64,000 nucleotides of DNA, from positions 21,699 through 85,698 of the forward strand of contig JAWXAT010000056.1 of NCBI GenBank assembly GCA_034439615.1. Reading direction: 5' to 3'. Position numbers and translations under genes: made by a program. This DNA comes from Oligoflexia bacterium (GTDB taxonomy: Bacteria; Bdellovibrionota; Bdellovibrionia; JABDDW01). Below are positions 46,543 to 54,784 of the stretch, piece by piece. Positions within the stretch are counted from its first letter, which is position 1. Every line of letters starts with the position of its first letter. The notes under the pieces were generated by a model that was not told the origin of the DNA, ran no database searches, and was given only the letters and a program-made list of their open reading frames with translations.

Positions 46543-47295
46543 TCAGAGTGAGAATTCAGCGCAGAGTGCAGTATGATCAGAGAGTTTACTCCAGGGACCT
46601 TCAGTTAAACATTGTGCTGCAGCAATATGAAGACCTCGAGTGTATATGCGATCAAGCTTGAGCACCGGGAACCAGCTTGGAAATGTTCGTGCATGTTCAC
46701 CGTAAAGTTTCCAAAATACTTCTTGAAGATGAAGTCGTTCACTTAAGCGAATTGTGATTCTTTCGCGCCAATCATTAAAATCACCAGCTACAATAAGAGG
46801 TGCATCTTTAGGAACATTTGCTTCGATCTGTGTAATGAGGCGCTCGATTTGATTTTTTCTCCAAGATTCTAATAAGCCTAAATGAATACAAATGACATGA
46901 ATCGCTTCTTTATGGTGTGGAATTTTAATAACCCCATGAAGAATACCTCGACGATCATAACGGTTACTTGAAATATCAATATTCTCAAACAAGGTGAATG
47001 GGTATTTACTTAAAATAGCATTGCCATGATGCCCCGACGAATAAACAGCATTTTTTCCGTAAGCAAAATGTGGCCAAAGAGAATCAGCCATGTACTCAAA
47101 TTGTGAAGCTGTTTTCCAATCTGACATGCGGTGATCACGCTGATCATGATGACCCAGTACTTCTTGAAGAAAAACAAGATCAGCTTTTACAAGATGAATA
47201 GATTCTCGCATTTGCTTAAGAACAAATTTTCGCTTGTTCGTAGCAAAGCCTTTATGAATATTATAAGAGAGTACTCTAAATTCCATTGGTTGCAT
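46543..47295 (-). CDS. endonuclease/exonuclease/phosphatase-family protein (YbhP-like)
   Basis: 250 residues of the EEP fold: LSYNIHKGF at the start, the catalytic Glu in ADLVFLQEVLG, HVICIHLGLLE, VAGDFNDWR and the final SDHTALCAEF. The substrate could be DNA or a phospholipid head group. It lies three bases after a ClsB-like gene; E. coli places ybhP next to clsB in the same way, which favours a lipid-related job. Confidence 0.88.
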   Translation of the reverse strand: MQPMEFRVLSYNIHKGFATNKRKFVLKQMRESIHLVKADLVFLQEVLGHHDQRDHRMSDWKTASQFEYMADSLWPHFAYGKNAVYSSGHHGNAILSKYPFTLFENIDISSNRYDRRGILHGVIKIPHHKEAIHVICIHLGLLESWRKNQIERLITQIEANVPKDAPLIVAGDFNDWRERITIRLSERLHLQEVFWKLYGEHARTFPSWFPVLKLDRIYTRGLHIAAAQCLTEGPWSKLSDHTALCAEFSL

Positions 47296-47298
47296 TCA

Positions 47299-48468
47299 TT
47301 ACATCCAATACTTTAGCATAGAAAGTGTTTTACTCGCAATCCTTTCAAATACGGGTTGTTTCTCCCAATCTTTGAAAGTGATTTCATGTGTCTTACGTAA
47401 ATCCGAACGAAAATAACTCTCCAACTCATGTCTTGCCGCAGGCTTAGTCATTACAATATCAGCCTCTAAATCATGAATGAGACTTCGATGATTCATATTA
47501 CTCGACCCAACTACAACCCAGTTATCAATCATAAGCATTTTTGCATGTAAAACACTTGGCAGGTATTCAAAAATGCGAACCCCCGCTTTAAGCAGACCAT
47601 AGTAATAAGCTGACGTTACACTGTGTATAAAAAATACGTCAGAATTTCTTGGCACTATAATGCGCACATCAATTCCTTTTCGGGCTGCTCGGCAAAGTGC
47701 TCGAACTACAGCTGCAGATGGAACAAAGTAAGCGCTTATAAGCCATATTTTATTTTTTGCATTTCCTATTCGCGTGAGTAGATCTTTATAAAGTCTACGT
47801 CTTGAATTCCAATTGTTATTAATGCGCACTAAACGGTTTGTGCTTATTTTTTTCTTGGAGTGTTTATGTTTATGTATAAGTGTTGGATGCCTGTAATCCC
47901 ATGCCTCATTCCATGCTTTGTTAAAAGCCTGGCTTAAATCTTGTACTCCAGGCCCCACTACTCTAACACCAATATCATGCCACGCTTTATTTCCATTTTG
48001 AGATTTGAGATGCACGCTATGAATATTCATGCTGCCTAGCCACGCGGTTTTTTTATCAATTACACAAATTTTTCGATGATTACGTCTATTGATAAAACTA
48101 AGAAGTTTCATAAAATGAGAAAGTGAAACATGTTTACGTAGCGGTTCTAATAATAAAACCCAAGGCGCTGGGTGAAATATACGAGCTTGCACTTTATTTT
48201 TTAAAAGCTTTGGAACAAAATTGGCGCACCAATGAGGTGAGCCAATTCCATCTGCCATAACTCGTACTTTCACACCCCGTGCGGCTGCTTGACTAAGTGT
48301 TGCAGTAATACGCCTGCCTAATTCATCATCTTCGTAGATATAGGTCTCAAGATCAATGCAATCCTTTGCGTGAGAAAGTTCGCCAATCAGGCGCTTAAAA
48401 AACACATCTCCGCTACGAAATATTTCTTCAGACTTCCAATTGGAAACACTTTTTAAGCTATTGCTCAA
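47299..48468 (-). CDS. cardiolipin synthase-like phospholipase D protein
   Basis: 389 residues with two HKD motifs, HRKICVIDKKTAWLGSMNIH and HAKMLMIDNWVVVGSSNMNHRS, each giving half of the phospholipase D active site. Length and the lack of N-terminal membrane helices match ClsB rather than ClsA. It should join phosphatidylglycerol or phosphatidylethanolamine to form cardiolipin. It overlaps the upstream barrel gene by four bases. Confidence 0.9.
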   Translation of the reverse strand: MSNSLKSVSNWKSEEIFRSGDVFFKRLIGELSHAKDCIDLETYIYEDDELGRRITATLSQAAARGVKVRVMADGIGSPHWCANFVPKLLKNKVQARIFHPAPWVLLLEPLRKHVSLSHFMKLLSFINRRNHRKICVIDKKTAWLGSMNIHSVHLKSQNGNKAWHDIGVRVVGPGVQDLSQAFNKAWNEAWDYRHPTLIHKHKHSKKKISTNRLVRINNNWNSRRRLYKDLLTRIGNAKNKIWLISAYFVPSAAVVRALCRAARKGIDVRIIVPRNSDVFFIHSVTSAYYYGLLKAGVRIFEYLPSVLHAKMLMIDNWVVVGSSNMNHRSLIHDLEADIVMTKPAARHELESYFRSDLRKTHEITFKDWEKQPVFERIASKTLSMLKYWM

Positions 48469-49109
48469 AGGTTAATTCCTATACCTGTGTTTAAGCTAAA
48501 TGACGAATTCACTAAATCAGTTGCAGCGGCAATTGCCGTTAAACCCCTGATGTAATCAGCTTCTACAAATAAATCAAATGAAGGTGAAATCATGAATTTT
48601 CCACCAACACCTAAAACACCGCTGAGTTCAAAGGGTCGTGCATTAATATCAGGCACATCAAGTCTATCTACAGGGTAATCAATGTTAGAGGCTACAAGAA
48701 CAGATGGAACCAACCCTGCTTTTATGTAGGTAGTTGTTGATGCATAGGCATCAAAGTAATATTTCGCAGAAACAGGAATAGACAAATATCGTAAATTTAC
48801 ATTTGTCGAACCCTGTGTGCTACTAACAGTTGCGCCAAGTTGTCGATAAAGTACTCCCGTTTCGATGACACCATTTCGGCGCCCAAAATCCATGAGAAGT
48901 CCTGCTTGCAAACCATTTTGACTGGTAAATTGCCCACTTTGATTTCCTTGAAAATCAGAAATAACAACTCCAGCAACCGGCATGACTCGACTCACTTCAA
49001 TTTTATTCTGATATCTACGATCTTCTAATCTTCCGTACGAAGAACCATCTTGCGCATATGCGGTTGATGAAATGCAAATTAATGCAAAAACTTGTAATAA
49101 ACTTTTCAT
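48465..49109 (-). CDS. outer-membrane beta-barrel protein
   Basis: 214 residues with a signal peptide ending at AYAQD. Glycine- and aromatic-rich strands follow (GVVISDFQGNQSGQF; LQAGLLMDFGRRNGVIETGVLYRQLG; FDLFVEADYIRGLTAIA), ending SLNTGIGINL. It resembles PorT/OmpW-like small barrels (outer membrane beta-barrel domain). It is first of a three-gene unit with the cardiolipin synthase and EEP genes, pointing to envelope remodelling. Confidence 0.75.
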   Translation of the reverse strand: MKSLLQVFALICISSTAYAQDGSSYGRLEDRRYQNKIEVSRVMPVAGVVISDFQGNQSGQFTSQNGLQAGLLMDFGRRNGVIETGVLYRQLGATVSSTQGSTNVNLRYLSIPVSAKYYFDAYASTTTYIKAGLVPSVLVASNIDYPVDRLDVPDINARPFELSGVLGVGGKFMISPSFDLFVEADYIRGLTAIAAATDLVNSSFSLNTGIGINL

Positions 49110-49139
49110 AATAGCCCTCTCAAACTGCCAGAGCAGTTG

Positions 49140-49637
49140 TTATATTTGTGATTTAAATTCTTCATAGACTTTATACTTAGTTAATTTTGGAGCAGATACT
49201 AATTGTGAATGCTTTTGATCTTGAAATTTAATAGCCATTTCTTCACGCTCAACTAGGCTGAATTCTTTTTTAACAGCTTTAAACACTACTTTTTCTTCTT
49301 GGTGTAAGTGATGCTCAACAACTTCTTTTAAGACTTTCACACTTGCGTTCCAATTCTCCCAATCATCAATCGGCATGCCATATAGTTTAGATAATAAATA
49401 TTCAGTCACATCATGCTCTTGAAGACCCTCGAGTGCATATTTGCGTGTTTCACCAACTTCTTCTATACGCGCATATAGAGAAAATTCTTCAGCTTTTGCA
49501 TGATTAATGAGAGCACTGCGAAGTTCAGAAAAAGTATCTTCAACATCCGCTACATTGTCGTTATCCATATTTTCTAATTTTGCAAAGAGCTCTCGAATTT
49601 CATCATGGTCTTTTCTTAGTAATTTCAAAATATCCAT
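49140..49637 (-). CDS. hemerythrin-domain protein
   Basis: 165 residues from ATG 49637, with GGAGG five bases upstream; a longer frame to 49742 overlaps glsB and is unlikely. Iron ligands are in KDHDEIRELF, NHAKAEEFSLY, EHDVTEY and HHLHQEEKVVF, the HHE four-helix pattern of bacterial hemerythrins that bind oxygen, nitric oxide or iron. It lies 22 bases after glsB and should share its sigma-54 promoter. Confidence 0.93.
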   Translation of the reverse strand: MDILKLLRKDHDEIRELFAKLENMDNDNVADVEDTFSELRSALINHAKAEEFSLYARIEEVGETRKYALEGLQEHDVTEYLLSKLYGMPIDDWENWNASVKVLKEVVEHHLHQEEKVVFKAVKKEFSLVEREEMAIKFQDQKHSQLVSAPKLTKYKVYEEFKSQI

Positions 49638-49659
49638 TTGCCCTCCAAAACTTATGTTT

Positions 49660-49938
49660 TTAAATTCTATGATGTGTAGTGGGATGATTTGTGCTTGGCA
49701 ATTTTGGAAAATAACCAGCGATAATAAGAAACACTCCGGCACCTACTACTGCCATTGCGATTGCTCCCCATAATCCATATTCTTGCATACTAAATACGTC
49801 GAATAAAATTCCGCCGATAAATGCACCAACGATACCCACGATGATATTGCCACCTGTACCAAACGCATGCCCTCTTACAGTTGCACTAGCAACCCACCCT
49901 GCAATCAAACCAACTAAAACGAATAATAGTAAGTTCAT
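49660..49938 (-). CDS. GlsB/YeaQ/YmgE-family stress membrane protein
   Basis: 92 residues, nearly all membrane: LVGLIAGWVASATVRG, GTGGNIIVGIVGAFIGGILF and GLWGAIAMAVVGAGVFLIIAGYF, the transglycosylase-associated-protein layout of three helices. The His-rich tail (NHPTTHHRI) is unusual and could bind metal. Members are induced by general stress. Ribosome site AAGGAGAG and a perfect sigma-54 promoter lie upstream. Confidence 0.92.
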   Translation of the reverse strand: MNLLLFVLVGLIAGWVASATVRGHAFGTGGNIIVGIVGAFIGGILFDVFSMQEYGLWGAIAMAVVGAGVFLIIAGYFPKLPSTNHPTTHHRI

Positions 49939-49967
49939 ACGCTCTCCTTCTTTCAGAGATTGTAATT

Positions 49968-49984
49968 AGCAAGACCTTTGCCAG
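49968..49984 (-). promoter_or_regulatory. sigma-54 promoter for glsB-hemerythrin
   Basis: On the minus strand CTGGCAAAGGTCTTGCT keeps TGGCA-N6-TTGCT and exact GG-N10-GC. The predicted start is near 49957, 19 bases before the ATG. Further upstream are two direct CCCCATT-N-AAG elements about 50 bases apart and a TGAGACA. Confidence 0.83.
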
Positions 49985-50076
49985 TCAGTTTTAGTGTGTA
50001 ATCAATTGGAACTTGAATGGGGACATTTTGATTTAATAAACGGGTCAGCTTGTCTCAGCGCCCATGACAACATGTC

Positions 50077-50496
50077 TTAATGGGGCAATTTGACTATGCC
50101 CAACCAAAACTCACCGATCTTTTTTATTATGTCGATGTATTGATCTAATGAGAAAGGTTTTGTGACGTAGCAATTAGCATTTAGACTATAACTTTTGCGT
50201 ATATCTTCTTCAGCACTTGAGGATGTGAATACAACAACAGGAATTTTACTATGTGCACCCTGTTTGAGATGTTTCAAAACTTCAAAACCATCGACTTTAG
50301 GTAGATTGAGATCGAGTAAAATTAGATCAGGTGCATCAGATAATTTGGAGTCATTAAAATAGGATATTGCTTCACTACCGTCTTTAACCACAGATAAATC
50401 AAAACGAATACCCCAAAGCCTTAGAGCTTCTTTGACGAGATCTACGTCACCTATATTATCTTCAACCAACAAAATCTTGGATGTGCTCTCAGTCAT
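50077..50496 (-). CDS. single-domain response regulator (Rcp1-like)
   Basis: 139 residues, a lone receiver domain. The acidic pocket is LLVEDNIGDVDLVKEAL, the phosphoacceptor Asp is in LILLDLNLPKVDG, then VVVFTSSS and the Lys in CYVTKPF. The insert around SYFNDSKLSDAPD is typical of Rcp1-type regulators that pair with phytochrome or hybrid kinases. It is divergent from the kinase gene at 50608, a likely partner. Confidence 0.92.
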   Translation of the reverse strand: MTESTSKILLVEDNIGDVDLVKEALRLWGIRFDLSVVKDGSEAISYFNDSKLSDAPDLILLDLNLPKVDGFEVLKHLKQGAHSKIPVVVFTSSSAEEDIRKSYSLNANCYVTKPFSLDQYIDIIKKIGEFWLGIVKLPH

Positions 50497-50569
50497 ATAC
50501 TATTGGTATAGGGCGATTTTTTTATTTTTACAATAATTCTTTTCTCAAAAAAGTAGCCGCCCACCTTCA

Positions 50570-50599
50570 TTGACAGTTGTACACTCAATAGCGTAGACA
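50570..50599 (+). promoter_or_regulatory. sigma-70 promoter for the hybrid kinase
   Basis: TTGACA (50570-50575), 18 bases, TAGACA (50594-50599). The -10 box ends only eight bases before the ATG at 50608, so the mRNA would be nearly leaderless. Confidence 0.5.
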
Positions 50600-50607
50600 A
50601 TCTACAT

Positions 50608-52140
50608 ATGAGTGAAAGAACACGCATCCTTTTAGTTGAAGATAATCCTGCTGATGCGAGGCTGATTCAGGAGGGTTTAGATTCAAAAAAATATGATCTA
50701 AAAACTGTCGATAGATTAAGTAAAGCACTTGCTTATTTTCAAAATAACGAGGCTGATATTATTCTTGCCGATTTGTCATTACCAGACAGTGAATTTACCA
50801 ATACTATATTTGAACTTCATTCACATGTACCCCATATTCCCATTATTGCACTAACTGGTTTAAGCGATAAAAAACTTGCACTCGAAGCACTCAAAGTCGG
50901 AGCCCAAGATTATTTAGTTAAAGGGGGGTTTGACACAAGTGAACTCGAACAAAGAATTGCATACTCCATCGAAAGAAAAAAAGCTGAAGAGACACAATCA
51001 CAACAACGGTTTAAGATTGTTCAACAAGTAATCTCAAGTGCTAAGCAAGATATTCATAGAACAGACCCTAAGAATATTTTTTTCCGATGCGTAGAAGATT
51101 GTAACGAAGCCATAATGATATTAGATAATTTTACTAGGCTGATTTACGTCAACCCCATGTGGGAACGAATTTATGGCTACACCTCAAAAGAAATCATCGG
51201 CCAAACAACATCTTTTCTGCAGCCTCAAACTGAAGACTATTACCAAGCATTTCAAAATCAAATTGCTGAGGCAAAGGCAAAAAGATATTGGCGAGGCGAG
51301 GTTATTCACCGCGCAAAAGATGGCCGAGATATTTCAGTACTATTGACCATCGCACCTTCTGAAACTGTGACGGGTGAAAATATTGGTTTCATGGCAATTG
51401 CTCTCGATATGACAACTCAAAAAGAATTAGAAACAAAAATATTTAGACAAGAACATTTAGCCTCAATCGGAATACTTGCAAGCGGACTTGCACATGAAAT
51501 AGGAACACCCCTTGGCGTTATACGTGGTCATGCTGAATTTTTAGAACCCATGGCAAAAGATCAAACACAACTACGCGAAGGTTTAGAAACAATTATTTCA
51601 CAAATTGATAGAATAACCACACTCGTTAGTTCTCTACTTCAATTAAGCCGAGGTACTTCTGACATCACTTTAAGCGATATAAATATACGAGGTGTACTTA
51701 ATGAAGTTATTCTTTTACTTCAGGGAAATTTTAATAAACTTTCAATTAAATTCACCATGGATATTCCAGAGCACATAAGTGCCTATTCAAATTCTCATAA
51801 GCTTCAACAGATTTTTATCAACCTACTTATTAACTCGATCCACGCGATTGAAGAAGTCGTTAAAACAGGGCGCAGAGAAAACCACACCATTAAGGTCGCA
51901 GCACAAACAGAAGATGGAAAAGTAAAAATATCTATCACTGACACAGGATGTGGAATTTCAAACGAAGTTCAAAAAAAGCTCTTCCAACCATTCTTCACAA
52001 CCAAAGATATCGGTAAAGGCACAGGCCTTGGACTTGCGATTGTCTATAATGTAGTTGCTGAAATGGGTGGTGAAATTCGCGTCAATAGCCACGTCAACGA
52101 ATTCACCACATTCTTGATTAGTTTAAAAGCCAACCGCTAA
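50608..52140 (+). CDS. sensor kinase with N-terminal receiver and PAS domain
   Basis: 510 residues, no membrane helix. Receiver domain 1-122 (LLVEDNPADARLIQEGL; Asp in IILADLSLP; Lys in DYLVKGG), PAS domain about 155-275 (AIMILDNFTRLIYVNPMWERIYGYTSKEIIG), HisKA with His in GLAHEIGTPLGVIRGHAEF, and an ATPase domain with NLLINSIHAIEE, DTGCGISN and GKGTGLGLAIV. It converges tail-to-tail with the NtrC-like gene with no gap, so it may be the cognate kinase. Its receiver input suggests a relay. Confidence 0.92.
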   Translation: MSERTRILLVEDNPADARLIQEGLDSKKYDLKTVDRLSKALAYFQNNEADIILADLSLPDSEFTNTIFELHSHVPHIPIIALTGLSDKKLALEALKVGAQDYLVKGGFDTSELEQRIAYSIERKKAEETQSQQRFKIVQQVISSAKQDIHRTDPKNIFFRCVEDCNEAIMILDNFTRLIYVNPMWERIYGYTSKEIIGQTTSFLQPQTEDYYQAFQNQIAEAKAKRYWRGEVIHRAKDGRDISVLLTIAPSETVTGENIGFMAIALDMTTQKELETKIFRQEHLASIGILASGLAHEIGTPLGVIRGHAEFLEPMAKDQTQLREGLETIISQIDRITTLVSSLLQLSRGTSDITLSDINIRGVLNEVILLLQGNFNKLSIKFTMDIPEHISAYSNSHKLQQIFINLLINSIHAIEEVVKTGRRENHTIKVAAQTEDGKVKISITDTGCGISNEVQKKLFQPFFTTKDIGKGTGLGLAIVYNVVAEMGGEIRVNSHVNEFTTFLISLKANR

Positions 52141-53667
52141 TTACTGCTGGTAATTTAAATTGCCACCTTGAGTATTTAATATTGGATTCACCATACTGCC
52201 CACCGAAGGTGTAGCAGGCGGCACCTCAACGGTGGTTCTTGGGCAAAGACCGTACTCTCTTTCTTTACGATAGAGTGTTTTACGACTTATACCAAGAATC
52301 TGAGCTGCTTTTTCTTTTTTCCCGCCGGCTTTTTTCAATGCAAGTTCTAAGCAGCGTTTTTCCATTTCATTAAGGGTTAGACTACCTGACATATCTGGCT
52401 CTGCACTAGTAGTCTTAACTACACCATTTTTTTCTAACTCTGGGCTGACAACTTGTAAGAACGAGATATGGCTTTCATCAATAAGCGCGTCATCACAAAG
52501 AATTACAGCACGCTCAATTGTGTTTTCAAGCTGTCGAACGTTACCTTCCCAAGGAAGACAAATCAGACGTGACATTGCAGCTTTTGTGAAACCAGTTACT
52601 GGTGACCCATTAGCAGCTGCATATTTCTTAAGAAAGTAATCAGCAAACATAGGAATATCTTCTGCACGTTCTCGTAGTGGTGGAATCAAAATCGGGATAA
52701 CACTTAATCGATAAAATAAATCTTCTCTAAAGAGACCTTCAGCGATTGAGCTTTTTAAGTCTTTATGAGTAGCTGCAATGATGCGCACATCAATACTCTT
52801 AAAAGTATTTTGCCCTACAGGCCTAACTTTTCTCTCTTGAATGACACGTAAAAGCTTAGCTTGAAGAGAAAAATCCATGTCTGCAATTTCATCTAAGAAA
52901 ATTGTACCTCCATCAGCCTCTTCAAAGAGACCGCGCTTTTGATTAATCGCACCAGTAAAAGAACCTTTAGCATGACCAAAAAGTTCTGATTCCAATAAAT
53001 TCTCAGGAATAGCTGCACAGTTAATAGCTACAAATGGTTTTTTAGCACGGGGGCCATCATTATGAATAGCGCGAGCTACCATTTCTTTACCTGTACCACT
53101 TTCAGCAAGAATTAAAACGTTTGCAGTAACTTTTGAAACACGCTTAATGACATCAAATACACTTTGCATTTGTTGGCTCTTGCCAATCATATCACCGAGT
53201 GTCCATGAACGTTTTACTTCTTTACGTAAAATAGAATTTTCTTTTTCAAGTTTTCTATAATTCAATGTTCGATTAATCGTTGCGCGAATGTCGGCAAGTT
53301 TAAATGGCTTTGTAACGTAATCGTGTGCACCACGTCTCATGGCATCTACCGCTGATTCAATTGTACCAAACGCTGTAATCATAATTACTGGAATCTCAGG
53401 ACGTGATTCTTTAACGGACTTTAAAAGTGAATGGCCATTCATTTCAGGCATGTTCACGTCAGTAAGAATTAAATCAATATCACTTTCAGATGATGCTTCA
53501 ACAATGTGACTATTGGGTTCAATAAATGTCAACGCTTCTGCGGCAGAGGAACAAGTAGTTACAAGATGACCTTCTGCTGAAAGAAACTTTTTAAGGAACA
53601 TCTGCATATTTGTATCGTCATCAACCACAAGAATGTGTCCGGTGGTTTGTTTTGTCGTGTCTATCAT
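52141..53667 (-). CDS. NtrC-family sigma-54-dependent response regulator
   Basis: 508 residues from ATG 53667, with AAGGAG eight bases upstream; a longer frame to 53715 is less likely. Receiver (ILVVDDDTNMQMFLKKFL; Asp in LILTDVNMPEMNG; Lys in DYVTKPFKL), AAA+ domain with ESGTGKEMVARAIH, the sigma-54-contact loop HAKGSFTGAINQKRG (GSFTGA variant of GAFTGA) and FLDEIADM, then a Fis-type HTH (KAAQILGISRKTLYRKEREYGL). It is the obvious candidate to activate the sigma-54 promoters in this island. Confidence 0.95.
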   Translation of the reverse strand: MIDTTKQTTGHILVVDDDTNMQMFLKKFLSAEGHLVTTCSSAAEALTFIEPNSHIVEASSESDIDLILTDVNMPEMNGHSLLKSVKESRPEIPVIMITAFGTIESAVDAMRRGAHDYVTKPFKLADIRATINRTLNYRKLEKENSILRKEVKRSWTLGDMIGKSQQMQSVFDVIKRVSKVTANVLILAESGTGKEMVARAIHNDGPRAKKPFVAINCAAIPENLLESELFGHAKGSFTGAINQKRGLFEEADGGTIFLDEIADMDFSLQAKLLRVIQERKVRPVGQNTFKSIDVRIIAATHKDLKSSIAEGLFREDLFYRLSVIPILIPPLRERAEDIPMFADYFLKKYAAANGSPVTGFTKAAMSRLICLPWEGNVRQLENTIERAVILCDDALIDESHISFLQVVSPELEKNGVVKTTSAEPDMSGSLTLNEMEKRCLELALKKAGGKKEKAAQILGISRKTLYRKEREYGLCPRTTVEVPPATPSVGSMVNPILNTQGGNLNYQQ

Positions 53668-53707
53668 GAAACTCTCTCCTTCGTTCATGTACTTTAAAAA
53701 CTCTGAG

Positions 53708-53752
53708 TGAGTCAAATTAGGGCAACTATGTTGTCATTCTGACTCTGAGTCA
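53708..53752. promoter_or_regulatory. TGAGTCA elements upstream of the 53841 gene, candidate activator sites
   Basis: TGAGTCA at 53708-53714 and the perfect inverted repeat TGACTC-T-GAGTCA at 53740-53752. Both lie 30-75 bases upstream of a sigma-54 -24 box and beside the start of the NtrC-type regulator gene, a normal place for enhancer sites. Inference from position. Confidence 0.45.
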
Positions 53753-53782
53753 ACTCTATTATGCTTTTTTTTACATTCGTCA

Positions 53783-53799
53783 TTGGCATCTCATATGCA
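53783..53799 (+). promoter_or_regulatory. sigma-54 promoter for the zinc-ribbon gene
   Basis: TTGGCATCTCATATGCA, one mismatch (A for T) in the -12 box, with exact GG-N10-GC. The predicted start is about 53811, 30 bases before the ATG. Confidence 0.7.
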
Positions 53800-53812
53800 A
53801 TAGCACAGCCAA
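53796..53812 (-). promoter_or_regulatory. opposed sigma-54-like promoter toward the NtrC gene
   Basis: On the minus strand TTGGCTGTGCTATTGCA keeps GG-N10-GC and a full TTGCA, with T for A in TGGCA. It overlaps the plus-strand promoter so that both share one TGCA core. It would permit autoregulation of the activator. Confidence 0.45.
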
Positions 53813-53840
53813 GTAAATGATTAACAACGGAGGAGGAGTA

Positions 53841-54071
53841 ATGAGTCAAACAGCACGCGAATCAAAATCGCAGAATACCAATAATAGACGGATTTATCTG
53901 ACTTTACTCAAGGGGGGAGCGCTAAAAGACAATGGTCGTCTTTCGCGTACATGTGAGTTGTGCAAACACAAATTTCACCCAAGTTCACGATTTTCTTTAT
54001 TCTGTGATCGATGCAAACATAACGACAGATACCGTTATGCTGAGTGGTTGCCATCATCAGATGATGTGTAA
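53841..54071 (+). CDS. small zinc-ribbon-like protein
   Basis: 76 residues from ATG 53841, with GGAGGAGG upstream. A basic Asn/Ser-rich start is followed by CELCKHKFHPSSRFSLFCDRC, two CxxC knuckles 14 residues apart that should bind one zinc. The tail is acidic (EWLPSSDDV). No known family. It is divergent from the NtrC gene, has its own sigma-54 promoter and terminator, and may be a regulatory or RNA/DNA-binding partner. Confidence 0.75.
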   Translation: MSQTARESKSQNTNNRRIYLTLLKGGALKDNGRLSRTCELCKHKFHPSSRFSLFCDRCKHNDRYRYAEWLPSSDDV

Positions 54072-54094
54072 ATCAAGTCATATTGACGCAATCA

Positions 54095-54152
54095 ATGGTA
54101 ATAATGGGGCAAATCAGGGCATTAAGTCCCATTATTACCATCGATTTTTTTT
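54095..54152 (+). terminator. rho-independent terminator after the zinc-ribbon gene
   Basis: TGGTAATAATGGG (54096-54108) pairs with CCCATTATTACCA (54128-54140), followed by TCGATTTTTTTT. Confidence 0.85.
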
Positions 54153-54731
54153 AAGCTTAGAGGTCTGCCCACTCAATCTAAATAATTTCAGCAAACGAAA
54201 ATATCTTTTAAGCGAACTACGAATTTTTTTGTGAGGCATATCAATCAGATATTTTTCTGCTTTCTCAACATTCCTATTAGAATCTCGCCACGAACAATTC
54301 ATTTCATCAAGATTAGCGATTCCATAGCCTGTGAGTTTTCCGGTTTCATCAATAAATGAATCATAATAGCTTAAGGCCAATGCACGAAGACTCAAAAAAA
54401 CTGGGGCTCGCCCATGTAGACCGTCTTCGCGGGAACGACTAATTGCTCCCCATTTTCCTTTTTCACGAAAAATAAAAAGCACATGATCTAGCCCATCTTT
54501 ACTCTCTAAACTCATAACAAGTGGGGGATAACCTCTATGCTCAAGAATTGCTGCGGCTAAAAATGAAGCCTCTAAACAATGAGCACGTTTTAACTTCCAA
54601 GTACTTAATGCAGATCTTACCGATGGCCCTGACTTTTCTTGATTATACGCAAATGTGCGAATGAGTTTTTGAACGGCTTGTGGTGTTGAGTAACGACGGC
54701 TAAGATTTTTGAATAAAAGTAAAGAGCCCAT
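54135..54731 (-). CDS. transglutaminase-like protein
   Basis: 198 residues. The cysteine-protease-like core appears as RAHCLEASFLAAAILEHRGYPPLVMSLE (Cys) and DGLDHVLFIFREKGKWGAISRS (His and following strand), the pattern of bacterial transglutaminase-like domains. There is no signal peptide; the C-terminus is basic (KKIRSSLKRYFRLLK). The ATG lies in the right arm of a hairpin, so initiation may be structurally controlled. Substrate unknown. Confidence 0.72.
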   Translation of the reverse strand: MGSLLLFKNLSRRYSTPQAVQKLIRTFAYNQEKSGPSVRSALSTWKLKRAHCLEASFLAAAILEHRGYPPLVMSLESKDGLDHVLFIFREKGKWGAISRSREDGLHGRAPVFLSLRALALSYYDSFIDETGKLTGYGIANLDEMNCSWRDSNRNVEKAEKYLIDMPHKKIRSSLKRYFRLLKLFRLSGQTSKLKKNRW

Positions 54732-54758
54732 AACTTCATTCTAGAAAGCTATGGGCTC
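54724..54758 (-). terminator. hairpin overlapping the transglutaminase start, terminator-like
   Basis: On the minus strand GAGCCCATA pairs with TATGGGCTC across a 17-base loop, then CTTTACTTTTATT. It lies 26 bases after the POT gene stop and its second arm contains the ATG of the next gene. It may end POT transcription, hide the start codon, or both. Confidence 0.5.
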
Positions 54759-54784
54759 AACTAATACTGGGCTTACGACGAGAT

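Noticed and set aside
49086..49150. Sigma-54 site before the barrel gene at 49109
   Set aside because: TGGCAG is present but the following GC is 12 bases away instead of 10.
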